Source: Chrysaora quinquecirrha (Eukaryota; Cnidaria; Scyphozoa; Semaeostomeae; Pelagiidae). From it: DNA of 64,000 bases. The DNA is taken from assembly GCA_014526335.1 (NCBI GenBank), contig JACTAT010000040.1, forward strand, positions 263,565-327,564, given 5' to 3'. Below are positions 47,346 through 58,684 of the stretch, one piece after another (position 1 is the stretch's first letter; each line of letters starts with the position of its first letter). The notes below the pieces were generated by a model, which made no database searches, was not told the origin of the DNA, and saw nothing but the letters and a program-made list of their open reading frames with translations. The position numbers and the translations under genes were made by a program.

Positions 47346-47902
47346 TAGAAAATTACCTGTTTCAGGCTCAAGGATTCGATCCCAGGCAAGATGTTTCCTG
47401 GGTTAACAGGCTAGAATTACCGTCAATGTCAAAGGACGGTTCGAAACTAGACTCATTTCAAATGTCGTAACAAATATAAATAGAGGACTGTATGATAAAT
47501 TATGAAATATAAAAGGCTTACCAAGAATATAAGATGCAATAAAACAAGAAATCTACATAAGAATAAGCGAGAATACGTGTGATTGTCCGTGTCAGTTCAT
47601 CTGCTTCTGGTTAATCGAATGTTCCAGTCCAACGTTCCATGTACAGCGATAATTCTTTATCCATGAGATTCCCATCAATTTATGTGAGCAGCAATAATTT
47701 CCATTAAAGAGAGTTCCAAATTTTGGATAAATCGAGATTTATAGATTCTTCTTGTAATTCAGAGAGTTCATTCGTTTCAACAGTGTTCAGTTCAACAACA
47801 AAAAAGCAACTGACTACCACACGTCGTTTCATGGTACAAAAATCCAAAAATAAAAAAAGAGAAAGAGGCTGAGGGCCCGAGGGTTGGGGTCTTTTTCCCA
47901 CA
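47346..47902. mobile_element. 557-bp insertion in the array with 7-bp duplication
   Basis: Flanked by CTATCTG at 47339-47345 and 47903-47909. The paralogous unit at about 51140-51240 has a single CTATCTG and no insert, so that is the empty site. The insert reads 'tgtgggaaaaagacccc...' on the minus strand and contains a short open frame there (MKRRVVVSCFFVVELN...). Class unknown; possibly a solo LTR. Confidence 0.75.
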
Positions 47903-50900
47903 CTATCTGATTATTCAATTAAGACAAAATGTCACAACAACCCAGACCTCTTTCAAAACGTCTATTCCGCAAGGTGTAAATCATCAAAATGTTAATTCAT
48001 TCCTCTCCTTAATTAACACTGAGTTGTCTATTCTGTCATGTGTTATGAAGTCGCTTCCATCCTTTTCTTACATTAAACCTATAAATGTAGGTAAAAGTGT
48101 TGCTCTTTCTTTTCGGTGAAAATGTGTTACAATTTAGCCAAAATTTTTTCCTTTGATCAGCGGAAAATTGGCAAATTCAGACAACTATCAATATTAACAT
48201 GTAAATTGCTGCTCACGGTATATATGACTGCAGTAATTCGCGTTGTTAAAACTCGTATGTTTCGCGAAATTTTCGTCATGTAATTTCATGCCTGTTGGAT
48301 GCGTTTGAATTCCAGCCTTATGCTGAGAATATTGCAGAAAGAAAACATAGGTCTTAATTGAAACAGTATTACGCAGAATATAAAGTCAAAGAATGTGAAC
48401 TAAAACACTAACGAACGGAACATACAGTGGCTACTTCAGTACCAATAAGTGGCAGAAAAAAGGTCGAAGAAGAAAAAGACATTTGATAAAAGCATCAGTA
48501 TTTGAAGCGTACCTAATACGTCGTGATCCCAACGCTCTTGCAAGAGGAGGCAGAGACAGGAATAAGATTAGAATTTGGCTGAAATTTTTTTCCTTTGATC
48601 GGTAAAAACAAGCAAATACATACATCTATGAACAGTAACATGTGGATTGCCTCTCACATATATAAGATTGCAATAATGCAAATCGTATGTGTCACTTAAA
48701 TTTCCATCGCGTAAATTGTCGTCTTGTTATCTCATACCCCTTAATGCATTTGAATTACGGTCTTATGCTGACAGTATCGCAGAAAGATAAAACATCAAAC
48801 GAAATAGTCTTACATAGAATACAAAGTCAAAGAAAGTGAACTAAAGCATTACGAACGGAAAATACAGAACTTCGGCCACTCAGTTAGACAGAGAGACTTT
48901 CTTAGATTACTTGTTGCAAGAAAGTAACGGGATAAAGACCAAGGGGATTACCTAAGATATCTTGTAAAGAAAACATCAGAATATTTTGAGTAGCTAGGGT
49001 AAGCGAAGCTGTAGTGATTGCTCAAGACAGAGAAAGATTGAGAATCATAGCCAACACTTCAGACCTTAAGAAGGAGAGCAAAGACAGGTAGAAGATCTTA
49101 AGCCCAGCTTTAATTTCGTGTAGCAAAGTTGTTAATAGCTACCCTTGTACACTCGAATAGTATTTTTTCATACAATTGAAAAACTCAAACTCACCCTGCA
49201 AACTTTCAATTTTTGTTCTTTCACCTTTAACTTCAAGTCACTCCAGAGAGTCAGATAAGAAGAAATGAGTTTTTTCTCAAGACAAGTGATGATAAAACAT
49301 TTCATTTCATTTATTCATGATGTCAATTCTGTTTACGGTTTTGGGCACCACCCGCCAAAAATCAATTTTATGCACTTGACCAACACCCGCTAAAAGCAAC
49401 AAACACTGGTCACAATGATGAAAATGACTCATTGTGACCAACATGTCTTTCAAAAAAGAATGCTGCCCGTTTCTTGAAAGCAAAGAACAAAGCTGATATT
49501 TCCCGTGAGATTGTGGTTGAATAAAACGTATCCTTTTTGGTTTGCATTAGTTCCATAGGTTACTTCTGAGCAATTTTGCTCCTCATACAACATTTATCAA
49601 AGCAACTTAGTTTATCTAAGTTTGTTGCAATAACACAAAGACTGTTGGCAGTTTTACGATTTTGACAAACACCAGCTAAAAGCAACAAACACTGACCACA
49701 ATGATCAAAGTTATTCTTTCTCACCAGGGTGCTTTTTAAAAAAAATATACTGCCTGATTTTGAAAGCAAAAAACAAGGCTGATATTCCCCGTGAGAATAT
49801 GGTTGAATACAACTCCTTTTTGGTTAGCATTAGTTCAATTAGTTAGTTCTGAGCAATTTTTCGCCTATACATGTTTATCTTAGCACCCTCTTAGCATCTT
49901 TATTCGTAAATTTTGTTGCAATAACACAAATACAGTTGGCAGTTTTAGGAACTCTGGAATAACTACATCATATCACCCTCAAATTCTAAACACTGTATCT
50001 TTAAGTCTAGCTATCTTATCATTAAATTCAGACAAAAACAAAAAGTCACAACAACCCAGACAATTCTCAAAACATCTATTTCGCAAGGTGTAGATCGCTC
50101 AAATTTTAATTCATTCCTCTCCTTAATTTAGACTGGGAGTCTATTCTATCATGTGTATCAGTACACCTCTTTTCTGGTTAGCATTTGTTCCATTAGGTAG
50201 TTCTGAGCAATTTTTCTCCTCATGCAACATTTTATCTAAGCAACTTAATTTATCTAAGTTTGATGCAATACCACAAATACAGTTCGCAGTTTTACTATGC
50301 CTGGAAATAGCTACATCTGTTCAACCTAACCCCTCCTTCATTTAGACTGGATAGTCTATTCTTTCATGTGTTATAAAGTCGCTTGTATTCTTTTCTTACA
50401 TTAAGCCTATAAATCTGCGTGTAGATGAAGAGATCTTCAGTGGTTGAGGATGACCTATCACATCTTGTGCAGAGTTCAGGACGCATAAGAACTTTAAGTA
50501 CAGTACGCTAAGCGACGCTTTGCGATTGCTGAAGACAGATCAAGGTGTAGAGTCATACCCAACCCTTAAGACCTTAAAAAAGAGAAGAGAGACATGAAGA
50601 AGACTTCATTCCCGCTTTTGTTTTGTCTATTAAGGGTATTAATGCCCTTGTACAATACGAATTGTCTTTCATGTAACCAAAATAATCAAACTCACCTCAA
50701 ACTCGTAAAAGTTTCTATTTCACCTGTAACTGCTAGCCACTTCAGATAAGAAGAAATGATTTTTCTCAAGACAAGAGATGATAAAACACTTCATTTCATT
50801 ATTCATGATATCAATTCTGTTTACGGTTTTGGGCACCACCCGCCAAAAATCAATTTTATGCACTTGACCAACACCCGCTAAAAGCAACAAACACTGGTCA

Positions 50901-53380
50901 CAATGATCAGAGTTATTCTTTCTGACCAGGATCTTGTCCAAAAAATGTGCTGCCTATTTTTGAAAGCAAAGAACAAAGCTGAAATTCCCCGGGAGATTAT
51001 GGTTGAATGATACGCCTCCTTTTTGGTTAGAATTAGTACTAGTTGTTAGTTCTGAGCAGTTTTTCGTCTCATACATGTTTATCTTAGCACCATCTTAGCA
51101 TCTTTCTTTACCTAATTTTGTTGCAATAACACAGATACAGATGGCAGTTTTACGAGCCCTGAAAATAGCTAACTACATCTTTTCACCCTTAAACTCCAAA
51201 CTCTTTATCTTTAAGTCTAGCTATCTGATTATTCAATTAAGACAAAATGTCACAACAACCCAGACCTCTTTCAAAACGTCTATTCCGCAAGGTGTAAATC
51301 ATCAAAATGTTAATTCATTCCTCTCCTTAATTAACACTGAGTTGTCTATTCTGTCATGTGTTATGAAGTCGCTTCCATCCTTTTCTTACATTAAACCTAT
51401 AAATGTAGGTAAAAGTGTCGCTCTTTCTTTTCGGTGAAAATGTGTTACAATTTAGCCAAAATTTTTTCCTTTGATCAGCGGAAAATTGGCAAATTCAGAC
51501 AACTATCAATATTAACATGTAAATTGCTGCTCACGGTATATATGACTGCAGTAATTCGCGTTGTTAAAACTCGTATGTTTCGCGAAATTTTCGTCATGTA
51601 ATTTCATGCCTCTTGGATGCGCTTGAATTACGGTCTTATGCTGAGAATGTTGCAGAAAGAAAACATATTAAACGAAATAGTGTTACGCAGAATAGTCAAA
51701 GAATGTGAACTAAAACACTAACTAACGGAACATACAGCAGCTACTTCAGTACCAAAAGTGGCAGGAAAAAAGGTCGAAGAAGAAAAAGACATTGGATAAA
51801 AGCATCAGTTTTTGAAGTGTACTTAATACGTCGTGATCCCAACGCTCTTTCAAGAGGAGGCAGGAAGAGAAGAATAAGATTTTAAACCCCGCTCTAGCTT
51901 CGTGTAGTAAGGTTACTCCTAACTTTTTTGTAGAAGACGAAGTCTTTTTTCATCCAATTGAAAAAATCAAACTCACCCTGCAAAGCTTCAATTTTTGTTC
52001 TTTCACCTTTCACTTTTAGCCACTTCAGATAGTCAGATTCAGATAAGATGGAGTGATTGTCTTTCTCAAGACAGGATATGATAAAACACTTCATTTCATT
52101 TATTCATGATGTCAATTCTGTTTCTGGTTTTGGACACCACCCGCCAAAAATCAATTGTATGTACTTGAACAACACCCGCTAAAAGCAACAAACACTGGTC
52201 ACAATGGTCGGAGTTATTCTTTGTGACCAGTATGTTTTCCAAAAAATTGCTGCCCGTTTCTTGAAAGCAAAGAACAAAGCTGATATTTCCCGTGAGGTTA
52301 TGGTTAAAAAATACGATCCTTTTTGGTTCGAATTAGTTCCATTGGTTAGTTCTGAGCGGTTTTGCTCCTCATACAATATTTTATTTAAACAACTTAATTT
52401 ATCTAAGTTTGTTCCAATACCACAACTACAGTTGGCAGTTTTACTATCCCTGGAAATAGCTACATCTGTTAAAACCTCAAACTCTAAACTCTGTATCTTT
52501 AATTCAAACCTTTCTTATCATTCAATTCAAAAAGAATGTCACAACGACCCAAACTTCTTTGAAAACATCAAATCCATTCCCCTCCCTAATTTATACTGGG
52601 TAGTCTATTCAATCATGTTTTGTAAAGTGGCTTACGTCCTTTCCCTACACTTAGCCTATCAGCGGAAAATTGGCGAATGAATTTATTACGCATAAATTTT
52701 CACCGTGTTACCTCTTGCCCCTAGATGCGTTAGAATTACGGCAAGATAAAATATCAAACGAAATCGTGTTACGTATAATTTAAAGTCAGAGATTGTTAAC
52801 TTAAACCATCCAAGAGCGGAGAATACAGTACTTCATCCAGTCAGTTAGATGAACAGACCTTTTCAAAATACTTGCAGAAAGTAAGTGAGAGGAAAATTAG
52901 GAGGGGGACGACTTAAGAAATCTTGTACAGAAAAACATCAGAAATTTGAGTAGACTAAGCAATAGGAAATTTGTAGTGGTTGCTCAAGACCCCCTCAAGA
53001 CAGAGAAAGATAGAGAGCCATAGCCAACCCCTTACGACCTTTAGAAGGAGAAGAAAGACACGAAGAAGCTTTTCATTCCCCGCTTTATTTTCGTGTAGTA
53101 AGGTAATTCATGCCTTGTTAGAAGACGAAGAGTTTTTATGCAATTGACGAAATCAAACTCACCCTGTAAATTTTCAATTCTTTCTTTCACCCTTAACTTC
53201 TAGTCTCTTCAGATAATCAGATAAGAAGGAATGATTTTTCTCAAGACAGGAGATGATAAAACACTTCACTTCATTTATTCATGATTTCAATTCTGTTTAC
53301 GGTTTTGGGCACCACCCACCATCAATCAATTGTATGCACTTGATCAACACCCGCGAAAAGCAACCAACACTGGTCACAAT

Positions 53381-54083
53381 TTTTCTGAAACGATGATTTG
53401 TATATTGTTGCTTTTATTGCCGTTTTTTCTGTTATTGCTGTTACGTTCCTGCGTTCCGCTATCCCTGCGTTCCGCTATTCCTGCGTTCCTGCGTTCCTGT
53501 GTTCCTGTCTGACGACTGAAGTCAAGAAGATCACGAAGTTTCCATGAGGGACATCATGCGATCATTTTCACTAGTTAACTTACAGTAGAACTAGCACGTG
53601 AAATAATAACTAGTAAAAATTTATAGTAAAGATATATATCGTAGATTTTCATTGGTTAATGAATCAACACGAAGAACTCCCTGATTGGACAATATTTGTA
53701 ACGTATTCTATAGGCTAAAGTTCATCATATTGGGGCGTTGCCGTAAGGGTATATAACGTAGGTTTTCAAGGGTTTTAGAGAAGAGTTTCTTTGAGTGGAT
53801 TGAAGGTTCGTTTTGTTATCAACTTTTTGTTTTGAAACGTATAGAGTTTAGTTAAAGCAGTATATAAAATTGTTCATTGGTTAATATTAGTTGAAGAAGA
53901 TTTTGAGTTCTTTCCGTGTTGTCTGTTCTGCCGCTACCGCTCGCAATTCAAATATTCCAGAAGAGAGTCCGAAGTTTCAAGAGTCTATAAGTTTAGATTT
54001 CCGCTGCTGTTCATTTATTATACCGTACTCAATTTAGTAAGAACTCGCGCAACTTTAGTTAGCATCACACGTTGATGATCTAA
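53381..54083. mobile_element. 703-bp insertion in the array with CACAAT duplication
   Basis: Flanked by CACAAT at 53375-53380 and 54084-54089; other units carry this stretch uninterrupted ('ggtcacaatgatcagag'). The insert includes a 'cctgcgttc' simple repeat (about 53448-53500) and 'gggtatataacgta' near 53747. There are no long terminal inverted repeats. A solo LTR is possible but no TG...CA ends are clear. Confidence 0.6.
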
Positions 54084-54441
54084 CACAATGATCAAGGTTA
54101 TTCTTTTTGACAAAGATGTTTTCCCAAAAAAATTGCTGCGCGTTTTTTGAAAGCAAAGAACAAAGCTGAAATTTCACGTGAAATTATGGTTGAATGCACC
54201 CCCTATTTGGTTAGCATTAGTTCTGAGCAATGTTACTCTTCATACAAAACTTTATCTAAGCAACTAAATTTGTCTACGTTTCCTGCAATAACACAAATAC
54301 AGTTGGCAGATTTACTAACCCTGGAATTCTCTACATCTGTTGACCCAAAATCTCTAAACTCTGTATCTTAAGTCTAAGCTTTCTTATCATTCAATTCAGA
54401 AAAGTTTTGCAAAGTCCAAGACCTCTTTCAAAACGTCTATG

Positions 54442-54814
54442 GACCATTTCAACTTAGGGCCTCTTCTTCAAAAAAATTCAAAATTAGGTCATAGAGAAAT
54501 TTCGACTTCAGATTCGAATTCAGCACCTTCTTGTTAGTGTTGTGGCAAATTTGTACGCTTCTCGTCCTCACGATGTTGATTCTATAGCGATTAAAATTTT
54601 GAAAATTTGTAACGGATTTGACCGTGTAAATACACTGAGGGTGTAAAATTTCACCCCCAGCGATTTTTCACGGTCAAATCCTTTATAGAATTTCAAACTT
54701 TTAATATCTATAAAATCACTAAAAAGAAGGTGCTGAATTCGAATCTGAAATCGAAATTTCTCTATGACCTAATTTTCAATTTTTTTGAAAACGAGGCCCT
54801 TAGTTGAAATGGTC
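54442..54814. mobile_element. Palindromic element in the array
   Basis: Ends GACCATTTCAACTTAGGGCCTC and GAGGCCCTTAGTTGAAATGGTC are complementary with one mismatch; inner arms 'aattaggtcatagagaaatttcgacttcagattcgaattcagcacctt' are mirrored. 373 bp in all. It interrupts 'gtctattccgcaaggtg', which is intact at 47970 and 51283; TAT is present on both sides. Confidence 0.88.
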
Positions 54815-54889
54815 TATTCCGCAAGGTGTAAATCATTAAAACATTAATTCATTCTCCTCCTTAAATTAGACTGGGTAGTCTATTCTAAC

Positions 54890-55600
54890 ATGTGTTTGAT
54901 GTGTAGCGAGGTTAGTTTTGGTGACACTAGCGATTTGGTTGATGACGTCATCAATTTCGCAAACTGCAGGTATCGGCCGTTTTTTTCACGCCCTTCAAAT
55001 TTGAAGCTTTTTGCGTATCCTTTTCATACTTGCTTCAAAACTAGTTGTGCTGCCTGGTCTACACTTGAATCCATTTTACATAAGATTAGTAACAAATTTG
55101 GCTTTGTTAATGTCAGCAAATTGACTGATGACGTCATCAATTCATAAAGCCACTTACCTATCCATAAGTGTTAAACAAGCTTCTGAATTATAGACTGTTT
55201 TACCGGTTATTGTTTATTACAAGGTTGTTACAGCATCGACTGCTGGAGTATGCATGTATTTTTAGAAATAAAAATACTTCCTAGCTCATCAATAGCCTTA
55301 ACTGTAACAACGTCATTAGCTAAAAACCCCATGATTGATGACGATGTCACATTCGCTCTTTCGGTCAAAATTCGTTCCAAACAAGATACCATACCTAAGT
55401 GATAGATAATCGTAAACCAAAAGAGCTGTATATCATGTGAGCTAGATATGTCGTGCATCCGTCTACGTTTTTCTAATTTCCAACTTCTTTGGATCAATAA
55501 ATTGTTGTCCATTACAAAGACCTTTTGCGTCTTCATTTAAAGGATTCTGAAATTTGTTGTGCTTTTTCATCTTCCATTTAGTTTGAGTGTGGAATGATAT
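54890..55600. other. Array segment with paired CRE-like sites
   Basis: Two 'gatgacgtcatcaa' motifs (TGACGTCA at 54943-54950 and 55129-55136) sit in related direct contexts ('cgatttggttgatgacgtcatcaa', 'aaattgactgatgacgtcatcaa'). A 102-codon minus-strand open frame (55228-55536) lies to the right; I do not recognise it. Confidence 0.4.
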
Positions 55601-56200
55601 AAGTGCATCATTATCTTTAGCTATTTTTGCTCTGTTTCTGCTTGAGAGAGAAGCATCGTATGTGTGTGAACTCTATTTTCTGAATTCTTTGTTGAGGTGT
55701 AAGTAGTGATGTTCCATTTTTTAATCCAAGTCACGATGTCAAGATGACTATTTCTATCTTCATGTGTAAGAAGAAGTCCAAGTTATATGTGGCATTTGAT
55801 TTGGTTTTCATTTTGATGAGGATGCCACGTTTGCCACTCGTATGGGTAGCTATAATTCGTGGATTCGTAGCATCTTCGAAGTTTAATAAATGTTTTGCTC
55901 GCTGTCTTGAAAAGTTTGCGTGATGATGACGATACCCCTAACTCCGCTTATGTTCCGTTTCCATTTTGGCAGAAATAAGAGGACATGATTTTTTTCTCAA
56001 GATACGAGGTGGTAAAAAACTTAATTTCATTACTCATGATGTCAATTATGTTTATGGTTTGGGGCACCACCAGCCAAAAATCAATGTTATGCACTTGTCC
56101 AACACCCGCTAAGAGCAAAAAACACTGACCACGATGATCAGAGTTATTCTTTCTGACCAGGATCTTCTTCCAAAAAAAAGTGCTGCCTATTTTTGAAAGA

Positions 56201-57295
56201 TAGGCAGGGAATTTTCCATAACAATCTGACTTTCAACCTAACTTTGAATTTTATTACACATTCTGGGTAAATCGATAGCGCTGATTCCAAATCCGAGATG
56301 GGCCTTGTGAAATTTTGACCGGAAGTTGGACTTTTCGATGACGTCATCAAAGAGCCTTTTTTGCCCTTTGACTGCAATATCTCTCTACTAGTGCATCCAA
56401 GAAGGTCGATAAGTGCAAATATGGATTCTCCTGACTTAGAGCTTTCGAATGATATATAATTGAGTTCGATTTACTAAACTTTACCCAAATCATGACGTCA
56501 TCACGATGACGTCATCGTCGTAAAAAATTATCATTTTTGTAAAAAATTTTGCGTGGAAATTGTACCACCAACATAAATAGTAGAATAAAAGTCATACTAT
56601 ATGTTCTGGATCACATTTAAAAAAAGTTTTCCGTGGATAATGGATGCGCATTACTGTAATGGGTTTTTCGCTTGGGTCGGTGTGGTAAATTTGCTTGAAA
56701 CATGTTCCAACTATGTGAGACCTTTATGTGGCTTCAATGATTGCTTGAAGAGTGTAAATATTCCCATTTCTCATATTTTATTTAATTAAGATATCAGTTG
56801 CAAAGTAAGACGGTACAAATAAACATACCAACGCCAGCAAATCATTAGAAAATGGCTATGGCAACGTAAAAGTTGTTTAAATACAAGCAAGTACAGATGC
56901 GATCGCCTTATTCTACTATTTATGTTGATAGGTACAATTTCCACGCAAAATTTTTTACCAAAATGAGAATTTTTACGACGATGACGTCATCGTGATGACG
57001 TCATGATTTGGGTAAAGTTTAGTAAATCGAACTCAATTATATATCATTCGAAAGCTCTAAGTCAGGAGAATCCATATTTGCACTTATCGACCTTCTTGGA
57101 TGCACTAGTAGAGAGATATTGCAGTGAAAGGGCAAAAAAGGCACTTTGATGACGTCATCGAAAAGTCCAACTTCCGGTCAAAATTTCACAGGGCCCATCT
57201 CGGATTTGGAATCAGCGCTATCGATTTACCCAGAATGTGTAATAAAATTCAAAGTTAGGTTGAAAGTCAGATTGTTATGGAAAATTCCCTGCCTA
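56201..57295. mobile_element. Long-armed foldback transposon with CRE motifs
   Basis: TA-flanked element, TAGGCAGGGAATTTTCC...GGAAAATTCCCTGCCTA. The arms are about 385 bp each (56203-56590 and 56925-57293) with very few differences, around a ~335-bp unique centre. Each arm has three exact TGACGTCA palindromes (56339, 56493, 56507; 56982, 56996, 57150). TA duplication suggests mobilisation by a Tc1/mariner-type enzyme. Confidence 0.9.
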
Positions 57296-58099
57296 ATTTC
57301 ACTTTAATCTCAAATCGGTTTAAAATCTTCATGTAACGCAAATTAGCAGATCGCTGTAAATTTCAGACCGGTTTGAAACTTCAGGCCGGCGTGAGTTTCA
57401 TTTCGGGTCTCTTGTAAACGCACTCTTAGTTCCATTGGTTAGTTCTGAGCAGTTTTTCTCCTCACACAACCTTTTATCTACGCAACTTTACCTATCTAAG
57501 TTTGTTGCAATATCACAAAGACAGTTGGCAGTTTTACGAACCATGGAAATCTACATCTGGTCAACCAAAACTCCGTCTTAAAGTCTAGTTAACCTACCAT
57601 TCAATCCAGAAAATGTCGCAACGACCCTGACCTTTTTGAAAAGGTCGCTTCCGCAAGCTGTAAATCATTTAAACGTTAATTCATTCCCCTCCTTAATTTT
57701 AACTGGGTAGTCTATTCTATTATGTATTAAAGAGTCGCTCGCATCCCTGTCTTGCACTAAGACTATAAATTTTTGTGCGAAAAAGGTTTTGCTCTTTCTT
57801 TTCGGTGAAAGGTCCTTAGTGTTTAGCTGAAATGTTTTTCCTTTGATCATCGGAAAACTGACAAATTCATCCTCTTTCCAGTGAAAATTGAAAATAACCC
57901 CCCGACCCTTCTCTATTTTCATTAGTAAACGTAAGAAATGAAATGAAATGCAAGTAATAATGTGTTGGATATCCCAAGCTTGTGTCTTACTAACTACTAC
58001 TACCATGCAACTCAAATATCATGTTATCTACTTAAGGTGAAACCTTTCTTACTAGACCATACTTTAATGTTTGTGACATCCATTTTGAAAAATAACCAT

Positions 58100-58440
58100 T
58101 GAACTACGAATAAAAAGACAAAATGTTGAGCCTGCTTCAGCATACATATTTGTACATATGTTTTCATGAATGGCGAACACAAGGATAGATTTTTCCACAA
58201 GTAGCATACCACAATAGATGGGATTCGAAACTGAAGAAGGCTCAACATTGCCGAAACACAAAGTTAAACGGAGGGGAGCCTTGGGCTGTATGACTCAGAG
58301 AGTTACTCGGCGATTTCACTGAGCTCTATATCTCAAGAAACGTCGTTGGCTCGCTGATCATGGAGTCCAGGTTCGAATCCCATCTACTCCGTTATCCCAC
58401 TCGTTGAATAATCTACCCTTCACCATTCATTTATTTATAA
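58100..58440. repeat. Two tRNA-like SINE copies, head-to-head
   Basis: 58100-58228 is the minus-strand 3' part of the SINE family seen at 24860-25300 ('...ggtatgctacttgtggaaaaatctatccttgtgttcgccattca' when reversed). 58225-58440 is a plus-strand copy with 'gccttgggctgtatgactcagagagttactcggcgatttca' and B-box 'ggttcgaatcc' (58372-58382). Confidence 0.75.
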
Positions 58441-58479
58441 AACTGCACCAGTTCAAGATTCATTAAACTCCCCTGTTTA

Positions 58480-58684
58480 CATGGAGGCTGGTCAGCCCGG
58501 TTAGCCGAGCTAGCTCGGTTAGACGAGATCTTTTATTCAGAGCATTTTCATGGGTAAATTTTCCGAGCTAACCTTGCTTGTTAACACTCTTCCATTCTTT
58601 CCTGCCAGAATTTCACCTCGCCTGACCGGGCTGGCCCGCTCTCCATATAAACGCAAAATAAACAAACAAAAGATTCTTTTGTTC
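58480..58684. mobile_element. Left half of a dispersed element interrupted by the satellite foldback
   Basis: Contains 'agctagctcggttagacgagat', 'tcacctcgcctgaccgggctgg' and 'ataaacgcaaaataaacaaacaaaagattc', matching the element at 23800-24150. Its other side lies at 60644-60800. Confidence 0.65.

Larger units (their letters stand above)
41380..57880. repeat. Degenerate array of 1.2-2.4 kb tandem units
   Basis: Blocks recur in the same orientation. 'ttcatttattcatgatgtcaattctgtttacggttttgggcaccaccc' occurs near 46915, 49308, 50795, 52096, 53270 and 56025; 'gcaaagaacaaagctgatatttcccgtgag' near 49478, 50966, 52265 and 54146; 'ttttttcctttgatc' near 41690, 48145, 48587, 51468 and 57838. Unit spacing varies from about 1.2 to 2.8 kb because of insertions and deletions. 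Both strands show open segments: plus, KAKNKADISREVMV; minus, DHCDQCLLLLAGV and a KCFIISCLEK segment followed by a consensus donor (ctttgcagg|gtgagt near 51980). Whether these are remnants of a duplicated gene is unresolved. Confidence 0.8.
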
